Origin: Cristatella mucedo
Taxonomy: Eukaryota > Bryozoa > Phylactolaemata > Cristatellidae
Direction: 5' to 3'
Length of the DNA stretch: 64,000 nucleotides
Assembly (NCBI GenBank): GCA_009760855.2
Contig: WPIO01000028.1
Coordinates: 4,457,501 to 4,521,500, forward strand
Shown: in pieces, positions 24,535 through 51,816 of the stretch
Position numbering within the stretch: the first letter of the stretch is position 1
Layout of the letters: each line of letters opens with the position of its first letter
Made by a program: the position numbers and the translations under genes
The notes under the pieces: model-generated
Seen by the model: the letters and a program-made list of their open reading frames with translations, nothing else
The model's database searches: none
What the model was told of the DNA's origin: nothing

Positions 24535-24660
24535 CACACACCCACCAACAGTCGCACGCACGCGCGCCCGCACGCACGCGCACGAACGCACGCACATATC
24601 AACGCACGCACGCATTCACACACCAGGCACGCGCGCATGTACACGCACACGTTCAGACGC
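24535..24660. repeat. Degenerate (GCAC)n / (CA)n tract
   Basis: Runs of GCACGCAC and ACACAC with interruptions; frames here are low-complexity. Confidence 0.85.
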
Positions 24661-25149
24661 CGCACTCGTAGCAGCACTCGCGCTTGCGCGGGGCGAACGT
24701 ACTCCCATTAGTAGTCATGTGCCTCCTAGAAAAGCTGTTGCCAAGAACGCGCCCCGGAACACAGACCGGCGGCTTATATAATATGCTTGTCGCGGCTAGT
24801 GGTTCTTTACAGGATGTCGCGTCTCCGAGTATGTGCGCTATGGTCCTGTGCCAACCTCGCTACAGTGTACGCGTGAAGGATTGGGCACCCATTTTGAATT
24901 ATTTATTTTAAGAAATGTCCTGCGGCTCCGTCCCGCAATGCCGCCCTATACAGCAACCTCGATGTATCCTAGGACGAAAATTCGGTGTAAGTTACATTCA
25001 AAACTCAGATTTTTCTAAAGCGAGGCTCAACACAGATGAGAAGATTGGCTAAGCAAGGCTTGAAAGCCAGATGCCAGGTGCAAGCAATAACGGCCGAGTA
25101 GACGGTAGCCCGCCGCCGGTAGCCGCCGGCGACCGCCCACAGGTGTCGC

Positions 25150-25189
25150 CACGGTAGGCGTCTCGACCAATCGAACGACGCCTACCGTG
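25150..25189. repeat. 13-base-arm hairpin with CCAAT in the loop
   Basis: CACGGTAGGCGTC at 25150-25162 and GACGCCTACCGTG at 25177-25189, perfect; 14-base loop includes GACCAATCG. Confidence 0.95.
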
Positions 25190-26002
25190 CCTACCCGCCG
25201 TACTCGGTGCAGTGGAGACCGGGGAATTATATAGCTCTCGTAATCGTAAGTATTGAATCGTCGTCAGTCTTATTGAATCTTATAGTTCATACGTTGCCAG
25301 TGACTTAAAATTGCGCGTCCGAGCGTCGACCGTTTATCGCCAGCGGGATTGACCGGCTGCAGCCGGCGTAACGGCTAGCGCCGCGCCGCGCCAACCGCGC
25401 CGCCGTTTTGGCGCGTAGGTTTTTGAATGCGCCACTCCCACCGCGTTTGAGCTTTTCCCCGTCAAAACCCGACTGCTGGTTCAATTCATCAGAGGCTTTG
25501 CGCTAGAGCGTGCGCGGTGGCTTGGGCGCCGCCGACCGGAGGCGTACGCGTGGCTACTTACGCGCCTCTGTCCTCCCCCCGACTTTCGCCCGCCGTACGC
25601 GCCCATCTGTTCGTGCCGGCCATTTCGATCGACCAGTCGTGTACGCCTTTCTTCGTAGTCCAAGCTGCCCGGCTAATGCATGCTGGCCGTCCCACACATG
25701 GACATGACTATTCATTCTCGGGCTAACTAAATAGTCGCTGCTAGCGCCATTGTGCGTAAGAGACGCCAGGATTTAATAGCCTCTTTGAACTCCACATACA
25801 CTGCCTCTGGTTCAATGTATGCCGCCTGGTCATCATCTGCTGCTGTTGGAAAAACATATCGTGGGTCATGCAAGCTGAGAGCGATTTGGTGGCAGACGAA
25901 CTGAGGTTTGCTGCCGATCGGAGACTGGGTGCGAACGCGCCTGGAAAGCTGAAAGGAACTCGGCTTGTCTTCGAAGTCTGCTTGTACCGGCTCTGCCTGC
26001 CT

Positions 26003-26071
26003 TTGAATCAGCTGCTCAGCCTGTTATTTTAGGTCGTTGACCTAAAATAACAGGCTGAGCAGCTGATTCAA
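26003..26071. repeat. Perfect 33-base-arm palindrome
   Basis: Arms 26003-26035 and 26039-26071 are exact reverse complements with a three-base centre (GTT). Arm begins TTGAATCAGCTGCTCAGCCT. Confidence 0.97.
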
Positions 26072-26625
26072 TGGCCTCACCGATATAGGTGCAGCCGAGC
26101 CCGAGCGACTTGCACTCGGCTTGCAGATGCAACTAAGAATTGCACTTTGTGGGTGCCTCGAACCTTCGATCTGGCTCTTGAAGTGCCAGCACCTTGGCCA
26201 ATGGGCCAAGACTCAGCGGACCTGCCACAGGCGCTGAACGACACTGTCTGTGCTCGTATTAGTCCTTCGTTGGCTGCTTTTGGAGTGAGGAATGGTCTAT
26301 GGTTAGGTACTTCTCAACCCATCGATTGTTTCAGTGTAGGAAACTGCTTCATTTGCCCAGTCGTTGTGCCATGACTTGTCATTTCGGATCTTGGCCTCTA
26401 TGATTGATAGGTATCGTGGCAATGACCGAGGCACAGAAAATGTATGCCAGTACCATAATTTACTTCTTGTCACTGTGCTGCAGTCAGTAGAAACACTCGA
26501 CTGGACCACCCACCTGACCACAACTACAAGTCCCTGGTGTCAGCACAATGAAAACTGATTACTGAAGCTCATATGAATTGATGCCAACTACCGATGACTT
26601 GGTCTTAATGGGCCAAAGTTAAAGG
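26072..26625. other. No feature seen
   Basis: A 75-codon + strand frame at 26147 has no recognisable family. Confidence 0.35.
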
Positions 26626-26775
26626 TTAGCTGATTCAACAGCCTAGTTTACTTAGAGGCAGAGAGGCCTTGACGGCCATCACCACCACTAGCAGTAGGAA
26701 ATACAGGTTTGCCTACTGTAGGACTTCAGTGCATGATCTGGGTCGGGAAGAGCAAGCACCCTATCCCTTGGTTAA
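26625..26775 (-). mobile_element. SINE-1 copy, diverged
   Basis: TAGCTGATTCAACAGCCT tail, GAGGCCTTGACGGCCATCAC, degraded B-box complement; reverse orientation. Confidence 0.75.
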
Positions 26776-26954
26776 GATCAATTGTGTTCAGGCTGAGCTG
26801 TGGGTAGGAAAAGTACCGAGGTTTCTTTGTCATGTTAATAAAGCTTGGCTGTCACTGGCTTCTGCTACCGAGGTTTACTTTGTGACCTGCTGACAAGATG
26901 CCGACCTCCTTCCACCTCACTGCACGGTACCTGTATGTCTGGTTGGTCTTCTTC

Positions 26955-27115
26955 CCAATAATATAATTAATGTAATTCATTTGTATAGCGCCCCAAGAGA
27001 ACTTAATCTCTATTCAGGAGCTTCACATATGCCTCCGGGCTCGAGCCCACGACCTCAGCCAGACCATGGTCGGGGGGGGGGGCAGCACCTTAACCGCTGG
27101 ACCAAACCAGCTCGG
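26955..27115 (-). mobile_element. SINE-2 copy
   Basis: ATTTGTATAGCGCCCCAAGA, GAACTTAATCTCTATTCAGG, B-box complement GGGCTCGAGCCCAC and A-box complement CCTTAACCGCTGGACCAAAC. A ten-base G run has expanded within it at about 27071. Confidence 0.9.
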
Positions 27116-27815
27116 CCACATGAATCCCCATTCTCCTTGTCCTTTGTCTGCAGATCTTTTCCTTTCTGTCAATGGCATCTTGATGATTTTGTTTGCAGCC
27201 AGCCTGACTTGCCAAACGGCACTCTGTAAAACCATCTACACGTGTCTGATATTGATTTGGATGCAACTGATTTCACATTGCACGTGTGGCAAGGCAAGCT
27301 ATCAGCCAGCACTATTGCTAATATCCGAAGAACAGCAGCATGTCATCTCTAGCTGCTGTTATGTCGATCAGCATCCTGAAAGCAAGGCTCGTGAACTAGA
27401 GAGTTTTTCAGACATGCCATGCGACCACAAATCCAGTGCAGTACTGTTGCCTTTAGAAATATGCCCAGTCAAGCAATAGTGGTGCATCCAGCTTGCCGAG
27501 CTGTTCGATTATAGTGTTCATTGGGCAGGTTTTTAATGTCAGGTCAGGGTGCAACCAGGATGGGCTTAGCCACTGCCCACTTTAACATATGCAATGGCTT
27601 TCCTGTAACCTATTATAAAAGGAATCACTTGTTTGGTTATGCTGCTATTCCAGCTTCCTTCCCATTGGCATCTGTTGGCTCTCTGCTCCTTTGCTGAGCG
27701 AGCGCCTAGTTACTTGCTGTAGCCCAAGGTGTTGGCAGGTATCTGAGGTTTAGAGTAACAAATGTTTTTATTTCAAATGCAGAGAGGCCATGATATGAAT
27801 CACAAGCTGTCTTTG
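27116..27815. other. No gene seen
   Basis: A 137-codon + strand frame over 27066-27479 starts inside SINE-2 and shows no conserved domain. Confidence 0.35.
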
Positions 27816-27819
27816 TTTG

Positions 27820-27856
27820 CACTTTTAGCTTCCCTTTGCAGCAAATGTAAAGCGCC

Positions 27857-27951
<95 letters not shown>

Positions 27952-28005
27952 TGAGTTCTCTTAGGGCGCTTTATCAAGTGCATTATTATTATTATTAGTA
28001 TTAGC
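27820..28005 (+). mobile_element. LINE-A tail with internal (GA)n expansion
   Basis: CTTTGCAGCAAATGTAAAGC, GCCTAGAG, about 45 GA units to 27949, then GTTGAGTTCTCTTAGGGCGC and ATTATTATTATT. The array occupies the same site in the hairpin as at 21.9 kb. Confidence 0.93.
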
Positions 28006-30013
28006 TTAGAACCGGAGCTCTGTGGTGCGGCCGATGGCTGGCTTCAGGACAGGTTGGAGAATCTTGCTTTGACTCTCGTTTTAGTCTGCCTGGTACTGTA
28101 GCCATCCTGGCAAGCTATCTGCTCACCTATCCCTCCCTACCTTCGGAGGGAGCCCTAACCAATCTGTGTCTCTCTGGCAAAAACGAATAGACCCAATGCC
28201 GACCGAGCTCATCACCTGGTTATCGAACGCAGGCTAAAATATTAAGTTGCTATTCTTACTCTCTTGTTGTGGTAGCTATGGGGTGACCTCGATGGGAAAG
28301 TAATACTTGAGGTTGATAGCTGAGTCGTCAATAGCCCTTGGTCGGCAGTAGGATTACATCTGATGTCCATGGTAACCTGCCAGCAGTTTGAGAGGGCCTA
28401 CCGAATGAATATTGGCTCTTTTTTCCATTTAGCCTTCCCTCAGCATTTACTGGATTTGTTGTTGTCCAATCAAGTTTTGCTACACGTGATCCTGCTGTGG
28501 CTGATATGCATTATGGGCTGTTAGTTTTCGAATGACCGAGACCTCGGGTTTGAGCAGACCTGGTTGGTAGTCATTGCTCAATGTGAAGACTCGTGCATGT
28601 CGGTCGGATTTTATACGCGATCTTGAAATCTATCTTCATTATATTTGCTTGGTCTGAGCCGTCCATCTAAAATGCTCAAAAGGGATGCTTTACGAAGGTT
28701 AACATGTTTTGTAAGGTTTCACCCCTGTAAAGGCTATAATTTAAGAACTCCTTAAGGGTATGTAAATATGCTGGCACCTCGGTAAAGGAAGCTGCAGCAG
28801 GTTGGTGCAGGGGCTTGCCTATTCCACAATGAGAATACTAAACTGTAATTAAGCTCAGGCATGGACTAATGCCGTATTCCTTTCGATCTGGGTCGGCGAG
28901 GCTGGTGACAGTAGGAGGGGCGCAAGGTTCAAGCAAGCGTAGCCATTCAGCAGCACTGCCCAGCCAAATAGGGGCCAATGACCACAGAATCGTCACGTTT
29001 TTATAATCTCTGCCTCTATCACCCACATGTGGCACCGGTTTTTCTTTGTCGAACATCTGAAGGCTAGCACGTCTTGCCATTGGGATTATTTATGGAAGTA
29101 CCTTAGCCGGCAGCTTCTCTTCCGAGTAGCAGCCGCTGTGTCTTCTTCTCGGCAGGCTGCACCGAGCCAAGTTCAGCCAGGTTTGTCAAAACAATGCGGT
29201 TTTGCAATTTCTTTACGTCGCCCTGGGACGACAGCCGACCCTTGTGATAATGAGAGCTGAGACGTCTTACTGGCCAGCAGCCAGTGCTTGATTGCAGCCG
29301 CTCATAGAAAGCTTGCAGTCCCCTGTATTGACTGGCTGCATCTCATGTCATCCTTGCAGGCCATTCTCGTCGACGTTGCCCAACGGCCTTAACTGCAGCT
29401 GCGCCTGCCTCGAGCTATTGGCTCTGCCTAGCGCTGCCTGCGCCGGGCAGGCAATGGGACTGCTGCCGGAAGGTGGTCTCGAGCCCTGGGCTGAGCTGAG
29501 ATTGCTGAGGCGCGTGCCAGTGCAGCTGGCTGGCTAGGCTCTGCGGCCAGCCAGCTGCAGCTTGCTCGGTCGGCCGAAGGCGAGCCCTGGGCCGAGTCAG
29601 CATTTCCGGTGGCTGCAGCCGAAGCCGAGCTATCCGTGCTTTGCAGTGGCCTGCCCGCTGGCCCGGCAGCTGGTTTGCCACGTGCCGGCCGGCGGTCTTT
29701 GTTTCGACCAGTTGGCCGCTGTGGCTGGCGGCCCCCTTGCCGCCATTCCACACCGCCTGGCCGGTGAACAATGCCCCTCTGAAAAGGTGTTCAATAGCTG
29801 CGTCGAGCTTCCTGCGTAGTTGTGCTGCATTGTCCCAAAGCTGTCACTGGCAGCAACCGTGCTGCGATCATCGAGCTGATCGCAAGCAAGCGTCCCTCCC
29901 ACTCGATCGTCAAGGTCGGCCGGTGTATTGGCCCGTCCTCTTTGCCTTCTTGTAGGTTTTTTCGTCTTCGGCAGGCCTGCCTGCTCTGCTCGCCGTGAGC
30001 CAAGCGCACAAGC
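28006..30013. other. Intergenic to GC-rich 5' flank of LBR
   Basis: 28.0-29.2 kb shows nothing. 29.3-30.35 kb is GC-rich with repeated GCTGGC/GCCGGC words and could hold the LBR promoter and 5' UTR. An RWPGS string encoded near 29655 resembles a Tudor motif but its surroundings do not. Confidence 0.3.
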
Positions 30014-45725
<15,712 letters not shown>

Positions 45726-46850
45726 AGGCGAGCGAGCCAGCGAGCTGCTGACACGACCAGCTGAGCGCAGCTCTGGCCGTGGCAGTTGATGCGGCCGCCC
45801 ACTTGACACGTGACACCAGACGGAGGAGGCCGCAAGCTCGCCTGCGACAATGGCGTGCTCATCAGTGTGCAGCACGTCGCTAGTACGATGGTAGCTGGCG
45901 AGCTGCTGGGAATCACTGCCCCCTTTTCTGCCGTCTTTAGACGACCTTTTATGGTTGTAGTTTCTTTTTTTTTTGATCTCCTTTCCATAACTGCAGGGAC
46001 GTCCGTTCGCTCGTTTGCACACCGACGACAGAGCCGCTTTACCACGTCTTGTCACCTCTGCTTTACTTTCCCCTGCACGAGCATTCGTTTGCGAGAGAGA
46101 GCGCCGTGATTGCTGCCTTTTTTTTTTACCGGGTCTGCGTATGTGCGCATGCGCACCTCGACATGCATAACACTGAACAGTCAGCGGTGGCAGCTTTGGT
46201 TGGCCACCGCTGGCTGGGCGTTCGGTTGCCTTTTCGTACATGTACTGCACATGGCCACTGCGTGCCTCTCTCTTCTCTCTCTCACATGCTATCGTCAATC
46301 TTGTAAGATAGCTAGGGGAATCTTGCTCTGCCTTTGAGAGTACTATTCTGCTCTTATTGTTGAGCCAGATGCCCAACGGAATGTGCCGTTACCCATCGAG
46401 TAGAGCGATGGTGGACTCCTCGCCGATGTCGCGATGTACAGGCTGCTGCTGCACTTTTGGACGAGCTGCCCTGGGTGGCCGATTGATTTTGTTCAATTGC
46501 GACTGCATTGCCTGACATACTTTCGAGCTTGCTTGCTTCAGCAAGCCTTACTCGGCGTGCAGTTGGTGAAATACAAGAGTACGTCATTGCACAGCAACCG
46601 CTGAGGGTGGAGCTGCTCGCGCAGAGCTGCTGTGAGCCAAGAGCTGTTACCAACCACATATTGAGTTGAGTAGTTGACCTTTCGCAAGGATTACAATTCG
46701 TCGGTGAATCAGAGCATCTGATATGATCTTGTGCAATAGGTAAGACAAAGTTGACAGTGCCTTTTGAATAACGTGAAACCTTAAGGTCGTGTGTGAACTC
46801 CCTGAAGCCCCGTTGAATAAAGACACCGAAGCACCCCATTGAATAAAGAC
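45726..46850 (+). other. LBR: Probable LBR 3' UTR
   Basis: About 1.1 kb with no convincing coding potential follows the stop and ends at two AATAAA hexamers. It includes T-runs and a TC-rich patch near 46270. The long reverse-strand reading frame over 45480-46376 is the antisense of the last exon and this region. The extent is inferred from the hexamers only. Confidence 0.4.
46816..46847 (+). promoter_or_regulatory. Duplicated AATAAA polyadenylation signal
   Basis: AATAAA occurs at 46816-46821 and again at 46842-46847, inside a direct repeat of period 26 built on TTGAATAAAGACAC. These are the first canonical hexamers on the + strand after the LBR stop, so they are the best candidates for its polyadenylation signal. 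Confidence 0.45.
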
Positions 46851-47039
46851 ACTGGAAGAGACCGTAGCAGCAAAGCAGCCATATTATCGAGTGAATGTGG
46901 TGGGGTTGACAGTGGCTCGACAATAAGTAAGATAGACTCTACCAGTCCCCTGGGATAGTGCTAGCAGAAGGAGTTGCGCTAACTCCGTGGAAAACCGTTG
47001 CCATTTACATGCTCCTAGGGCGTTGTATTTGCCAATGAA

Positions 47040-48240
47040 ACGTGGCACTTAGCAGTACTGCTTTGTCTAAACTTTCACTTGTATGCGGATGACACTCAGT
47101 TGTACCTTTGCTTTGATCCCTCCCAGCCTTCGAGCACCTCAAATTCTCTAAACTCACTTGCTGCATGCATTGATGACATCCGCACATAGATGGCAGCAAA
47201 TTTTCTAAAACTGAACGATGACAAAACTAACTTATTAGCTATGGGCAAACCCAGTGTGATTCAGAAATTGGAAAGGCTGACGCTCAAAATTGGCTCTGCC
47301 TGCATATCTCCTGTCGAATCAGCTCGAAATCTAGGTATCATATTCCAAAGCGACCTCTCGTTAGACGACCATATCAGCTCCACGGTCAAATCTGCCTATT
47401 TCCAGCTTCATAATATTGCTAAAATTCGAGCTTGTTTAGATAAGGATACCACATCTAAGTTGGTCCATGCATTCGTGACATCTCGTCTCGACTTCTGCAA
47501 CTCACTGCTTACCGGCCTACCAGCATGTGCGATCAGGCGATTGCAGCTGGTGCAAAACTCAAACGTGGCACCTAGCAGTACTGCTTTGTCTAAACTTTCA
47601 CTTCTATGCGGATCCACTCGCAGTCAGGCTTGTCTGTCGTGAGCGTCGCAGTTGCCACATTACTCCACTTCTCGCCGACCTGCACTGGCTACCAGTCAAG
47701 CAACGGATTGATTTTAAGGTTTTGTCGCTCACTTTTAGGTCCCTCCATTCTATGGCTCCAGCCTATCTCTCCGACATACTGCCCCATCAGGCCAAGCATC
47801 GTACCACCCGCTTTTCGGAATCCAACAGTCTGGAAATACCTCGTACAAACCTTAAATCCTTTGGAGACCGTGCATATAGTTCATATGCTCCCAAAGCCTG
47901 GAACTCCCTCCCGACCTGCGTCAGAACATCCCCAGACCTGACCACATTTAAAAAGAACTTGAAAAACACCTATTTAGGACAGCATTTAGTGGGTCCCTGT
48001 GATTCGTCCTTGATGTGCTTATAGGTGCTGACACTGTGCATGCTGCCACTAACCACATTTGCATGCTGACCCTGTGCATGTCACCCCTAACCATGTTATT
48101 CGTTTTTTTGTTTTTCAAGCATGATTTTACTTACCATTTAATTGCATTTCCCTTTGCAGCAAATGTAAAGCGCCTAGAAAGAGATTAAGTTCTCTGAGGG
48201 CGCTTTATCAAGTACATTATTATTATTATTTTTATTATAA
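47040..48240 (+). mobile_element. LINE-A copy with nonsense codon and internal scramble
   Basis: Encodes the YADD-like region (CGGATGACACTCAGTTGTAC), SLAACIDDIRT, then TAG at 47187-47189 where other copies have the Trp codon TGG. A frame follows from 47190 with LKLNDDKTNLLAMGKPSVIQ and SRLDFCNSLLTGLPACAI. At about 47562-47630 foreign sequence replaces about 15 bases of the expected coding sequence. The rest (HWLPVKQRIDFKVLSLTF) and the 3' hairpin tail are well preserved. Confidence 0.92.
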
Positions 48241-48411
48241 TTAAAAATCGCATGCCTGCAGATCATTTGAGTGAGAACAAAGAGGTGGGTTTTTCTTCAT
48301 TTTCAAAAAAGTGCAGCTGAATTCCCAGGTAAGCTATCTTACATTTGAGAGTCAACAGCACTTCTCTTGCACTTAATTACAAGTTTCACTGTTGAAAAGT
48401 GTTACTTCGAT

Positions 48412-48459
48412 ATGAGCAAACGCCATAGACCAAGAATGAGCAAACGCCATAGACCAAGA
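48412..48459. repeat. 24-base tandem duplication
   Basis: Two adjacent copies of a unit beginning ATGAGCAAACGCCATAGACC. Confidence 0.95.
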
Positions 48460-48869
48460 ATAGCCGTGTGGATGGTCACAAACCAACCTTGTGCATTTAG
48501 TCAGACAGCTCCCGGGCCATACAAATACTTCCAAGAGAGCAGGCAGGGTAAAACAGCGATTAGGCATGTCATAGCGTTTTTTCAAGCATACGCTTATTAG
48601 AAGGCAAGGTCCACGTCATTAGGTTGAAACCACTTCTCAAGCGATCATCGATTACTGAAGCCAGTGATCCTGCTATTTCCGGTTCCTGATACCTAGTCAT
48701 GACCGAAATAACTGGGACAAGTGTGATAACGACCACATACTGAATACTAAAAAACCAGGGAAATATACAGCTGAGGTATTAATGTACTTGAGACTGTTTG
48801 GACTGGGCAGACGGCACAAAATGGGCAACTAGCAGCTAGTGATAACACAGTCAAATCGTCCATGGGTGT

Positions 48870-49520
48870 ATCTGGCTAGTCTTCAAGTTCGATCCTTGTC
48901 CAGGATTAGGGACTGTCGTAGTCGCAGGCTAAAGAGCTCGCTGGTTCTGTCCATCCTTGACTACCGCTTTGACAGGTCTATCGAGTAAACTATCAAGCAT
49001 CTACTAGTGATGTTTGTGGCTGAAATTTGTTTTATAAATCCAATCCTTTGCTGCACGGGCTCCTGGTCGATCAAAAGATCCTGCGCAAATTATAACTCTG
49101 ACCCACAGGGCCCACCATGGCTAGGGTCAGTCATACCTAGCTTCAGCTTCCGTGCACCCTCAGGTCATCTAGGGACAAAACATTAGCTATTACATTCTTT
49201 CACTTGAGACCGTTGGTGATCATATGGTTTTGCTCTGCAGGTCCTAAACTATGGAATGGGATACACGTCTGCAATTCGCATGCCATGTCTTCTCTCCTAC
49301 TGCCAACTCTGGCACATCCTTTCTAGCCGTCCTGCGCGGCTACTTTCATGCTACTCACTTCCTCGACTGCTCTCCAGATTTAGCTATGCTTCTCAGTTAC
49401 TCTTTATTTCATGAGACGGAGTCTGAGGCAACCGTTTGATCACTCAAATCTGCTTAAGGCTTGGAATGGGCAATACAATAAAATGTTAACACCCACTTTG
49501 TGTGTAGTTAGTTACAGACA
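48870..49520 (+). mobile_element. LINE-B fragment
   Basis: Decayed RT C-terminal sequence (GACTACCGCTTTGACAGGTC, CTATGGAATGGGATACACGT, CTACTCACTTCCTCGACTGC), ending TTAGTTACAGACAGAGG. Confidence 0.75.
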
Positions 49521-49734
49521 GAGGTAAATTTGTGGGTCTCTGCGACTTGTTTTTGGTATCGAATACCACTAGGTTGTTACTTTGTTTCAGCCATTGCATC
49601 AGTCTTGCAAATCAGACAAGCAGTGGTCATACAGTGTAGCAGATCAAGCTGCAGGCCCAGCCGAGGTTAGGGGTATTGATGGTAAGAGTATTGAAACAGC
49701 ACTTATAGTAATGTACCTCCGTCTGTAACTCCAC

Positions 49735-50000
49735 AAACACTACGTGGGTGTTATGCAAGTTTTTTTTTATAGCGCACTCAGAGCTTAAGCAGCTCTCGGT
49801 ACGCATTCGGTAGCCAACAGACTTCACCTTATTTGCCAACAAAGAGAAAGTGGCAAAGAGTCTGGAGAGCAGTTGAGGTAGTGAGTAGCATGGAAGTAGC
49901 AGCTCAGGACGGCTAGAAAGGATGTGCCATAGTCGGCAGCTGGAGAGTAGTTGTCGCCTGGTCTGCATCTGATGACTAGGCGACCAGCAGTGGCTTGCAT
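49735..50000 (-). mobile_element. LINE-B 3' fragment, reverse
   Basis: TCCACAAACACTACGTGGGT, CTCAGAGCTTAAGCAGCTCT, CGGTACGCATTCGGTAGCCA, AAGGATGTGCCATAGTCGGC: reverse complement of the LINE-B end. Confidence 0.85.
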
Positions 50001-50174
50001 CTGCTGCTGTAGCAGCAGATCCTCATCAAGATGCCTGCTCAAGATGCGGACCCAATAATGCACAGATGGTTTCTCCCAGACTGGGGCGGTCCTCGAGGCC
50101 ACTAGATCCAGCGTGGCTTCCTTCAATTGATAATAAACTGCCTGTCGTGCTGTCGATTCGATCTTAGGATGTGC

Positions 50175-50545
50175 TATTGCACACACATTTACTCATACAT
50201 AGCACTCTCCCTCGAAGTAGTCTCAAGTTCATTGGAGACCGTGCCTCCAGTTCGTACCTACCCAAAGCCTGGAACTCACTCCCGACATGCATCACGACAT
50301 CCCCCGACTTGGAGACCTTAATTCAGTTAAAAAGCACCTGTTTCTTGCAACATTTGGCAGGTCCTTGTGTATTCGGTTGTCTTCTGTATTCGTACTGACA
50401 CTCTACATGTTACGGATGAACAATATTTACATGTTGACATCGTGCATATTAACATTAAGCATTTGTTCATGATTCCTTTACAGCATATGTAAGGTGCCTA
50501 GAAAGAGATTAAGTTCTTTAAGGGGGCTATATACATTTATTATTA
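50175..50545 (+). mobile_element. LINE-A 3' fragment
   Basis: TTGGAGACCGTGCCTCCAGT, AAAGCCTGGAACTCACTCCC, then a 3' UTR and tail with GCCTAGAAAGAGATTAAGTT and ATTATTATT. Confidence 0.85.
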
Positions 50546-51304
50546 TTATCAATACTATTAACTTAACTATTAACTTCTATATTATGAGAACACAATGCAA
50601 TCACAGACGTACATTCCAAAAATACCAATGTCGACCATTAATGATCTCCTTAACCACACCCAAGTCAGCACCATACCTATCGACTCTTGTGACGGTCTAG
50701 CAGATTGTTTCTCTTGCTTCCTCGTCAGCGACATTGACAAAATCAGGCAAAATCTTCAAGTCTACATTCTACAGCTTCTTAAAGAGCCGTCGACAGGTCT
50801 GCTTAGGGGTAACGTACCAGTGCGGCTAGATAGCAAAATAGCAAACACAGCTGGCTAAAGGTAACATTTGTCTTGAAATGCTTTCAGTTCAACATTCAAC
50901 AGACATGAAAATGATGCTACAGTACACGAGGAAAGCATTTACTGCCATAAGTAAAAATATCTAACCGTTGCTTTAATGCATTCGGTTGGCTATGGCCAGC
51001 TACGAGAGTAGCTTGGAGACAAGATGTTCGATAGACACGCATTAGGATAGGATAAAACGTGCAGAGGCCACATGAGCAGAGTGCAGGCAGCCTATAACAG
51101 CACGTGTCCGGTTGGGCAGGCTCATGGAGCAGGAGTGGGTCGTAAATGATCAATACGTAGCTAATAGCTTCTGCAGCGGCATGACACGAAGGCAGTACTG
51201 CTTAGTTGCCAGAACAGGAAACGAAACATTACTTGCTAGGATTCCGCCACAAAGTAAGATATTGCATTAGGCTACAGTAACAGATGACTACAAATGGGCT
51301 GCAA
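50546..51304. other. CCDC9 3' flank
   Basis: Probable 3' UTR and intergenic sequence; no gene seen. Confidence 0.4.
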
Positions 51305-51816
51305 TCAACTGCTGCCATATTCCTTCTCCACCTCAGCAGCCCAGTCCACCACATGCCTTCCACTGTCACCAACTTCCTCTGGGCTGCACTCTCCGTCATT
51401 ATCATCTACATCCTCCCACCCATCATCATTTTCATCATCATCATCAGCTGCCGTCGTGCTGCCTGCCTGATCTTTGCTGACCTGCTGTTCCGACTGTCTA
51501 TCTTGCTTAATAGCACCGCGAGTGTCATTTGCAGTAGCATGCGTCTTCACGTTGTCATCCGATATACGTGCGGTGTCTTGCAGTGGTAAGGCATACGGGT
51601 CGCCACGAGTTGCCAACGATTCATTTGGAAGAGGCTGACACATAGTTCCCTTCTGTATATGCTGAGAGGTATCTCCATCGCTGACATGACTTAGTCGGTC
51701 ACTCTTGTTAATTACCACACCAGCATCACCTGCACCATCATTAACGGCAGTATTAGTTGCACTTTCTGATTTGCTTGGATGTTTCTCAGCATGTGCACGA
51801 TCTCTTCTCTTCCTAT
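51305..51816 (-). CDS. CCDC9: CCDC9 terminal exon, acidic C-terminus
   Basis: Acceptor TTTGCTTTCAG; the first two bases complete a codon from the previous exon. Stop TGA at 51307-51305. Encodes RKRRDRAHAEKHPSKSES, a polar stretch, an acidic run DDDDENDDGWEDVDDNDGE and VVDWAAEVEKEYGSS. The WED-acidic box followed by DWxxEVE is the human CCDC9 C-terminal pattern. A weak polyadenylation hexamer (ATTAAA on the minus strand) is at 50977-50972. Confidence 0.85.

Larger units (their letters stand above)
23170..25980. other. GC- and CpG-rich region without identified gene
   Basis: Blocks at 23.2-23.5, 24.0-24.45 and 25.05-25.65 kb are strongly CpG-rich with open frames on both strands, none recognisable. 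They could be promoters or 5' UTRs of genes outside the reach of sequence reading. A degenerate (CACG/CA)n tract is at 24535-24660. Confidence 0.3.

Noticed and set aside
27066-27479. 137-codon + strand frame
   Set aside because: Begins inside a SINE-2 copy and shows no conserved domain or splice context.
29641-29700. RWPGS motif suggestive of the LBR Tudor domain
   Set aside because: The following residues lack the Tudor pattern (Tyr-Tyr, alternating beta strands) and the site lies upstream of the best start codon.
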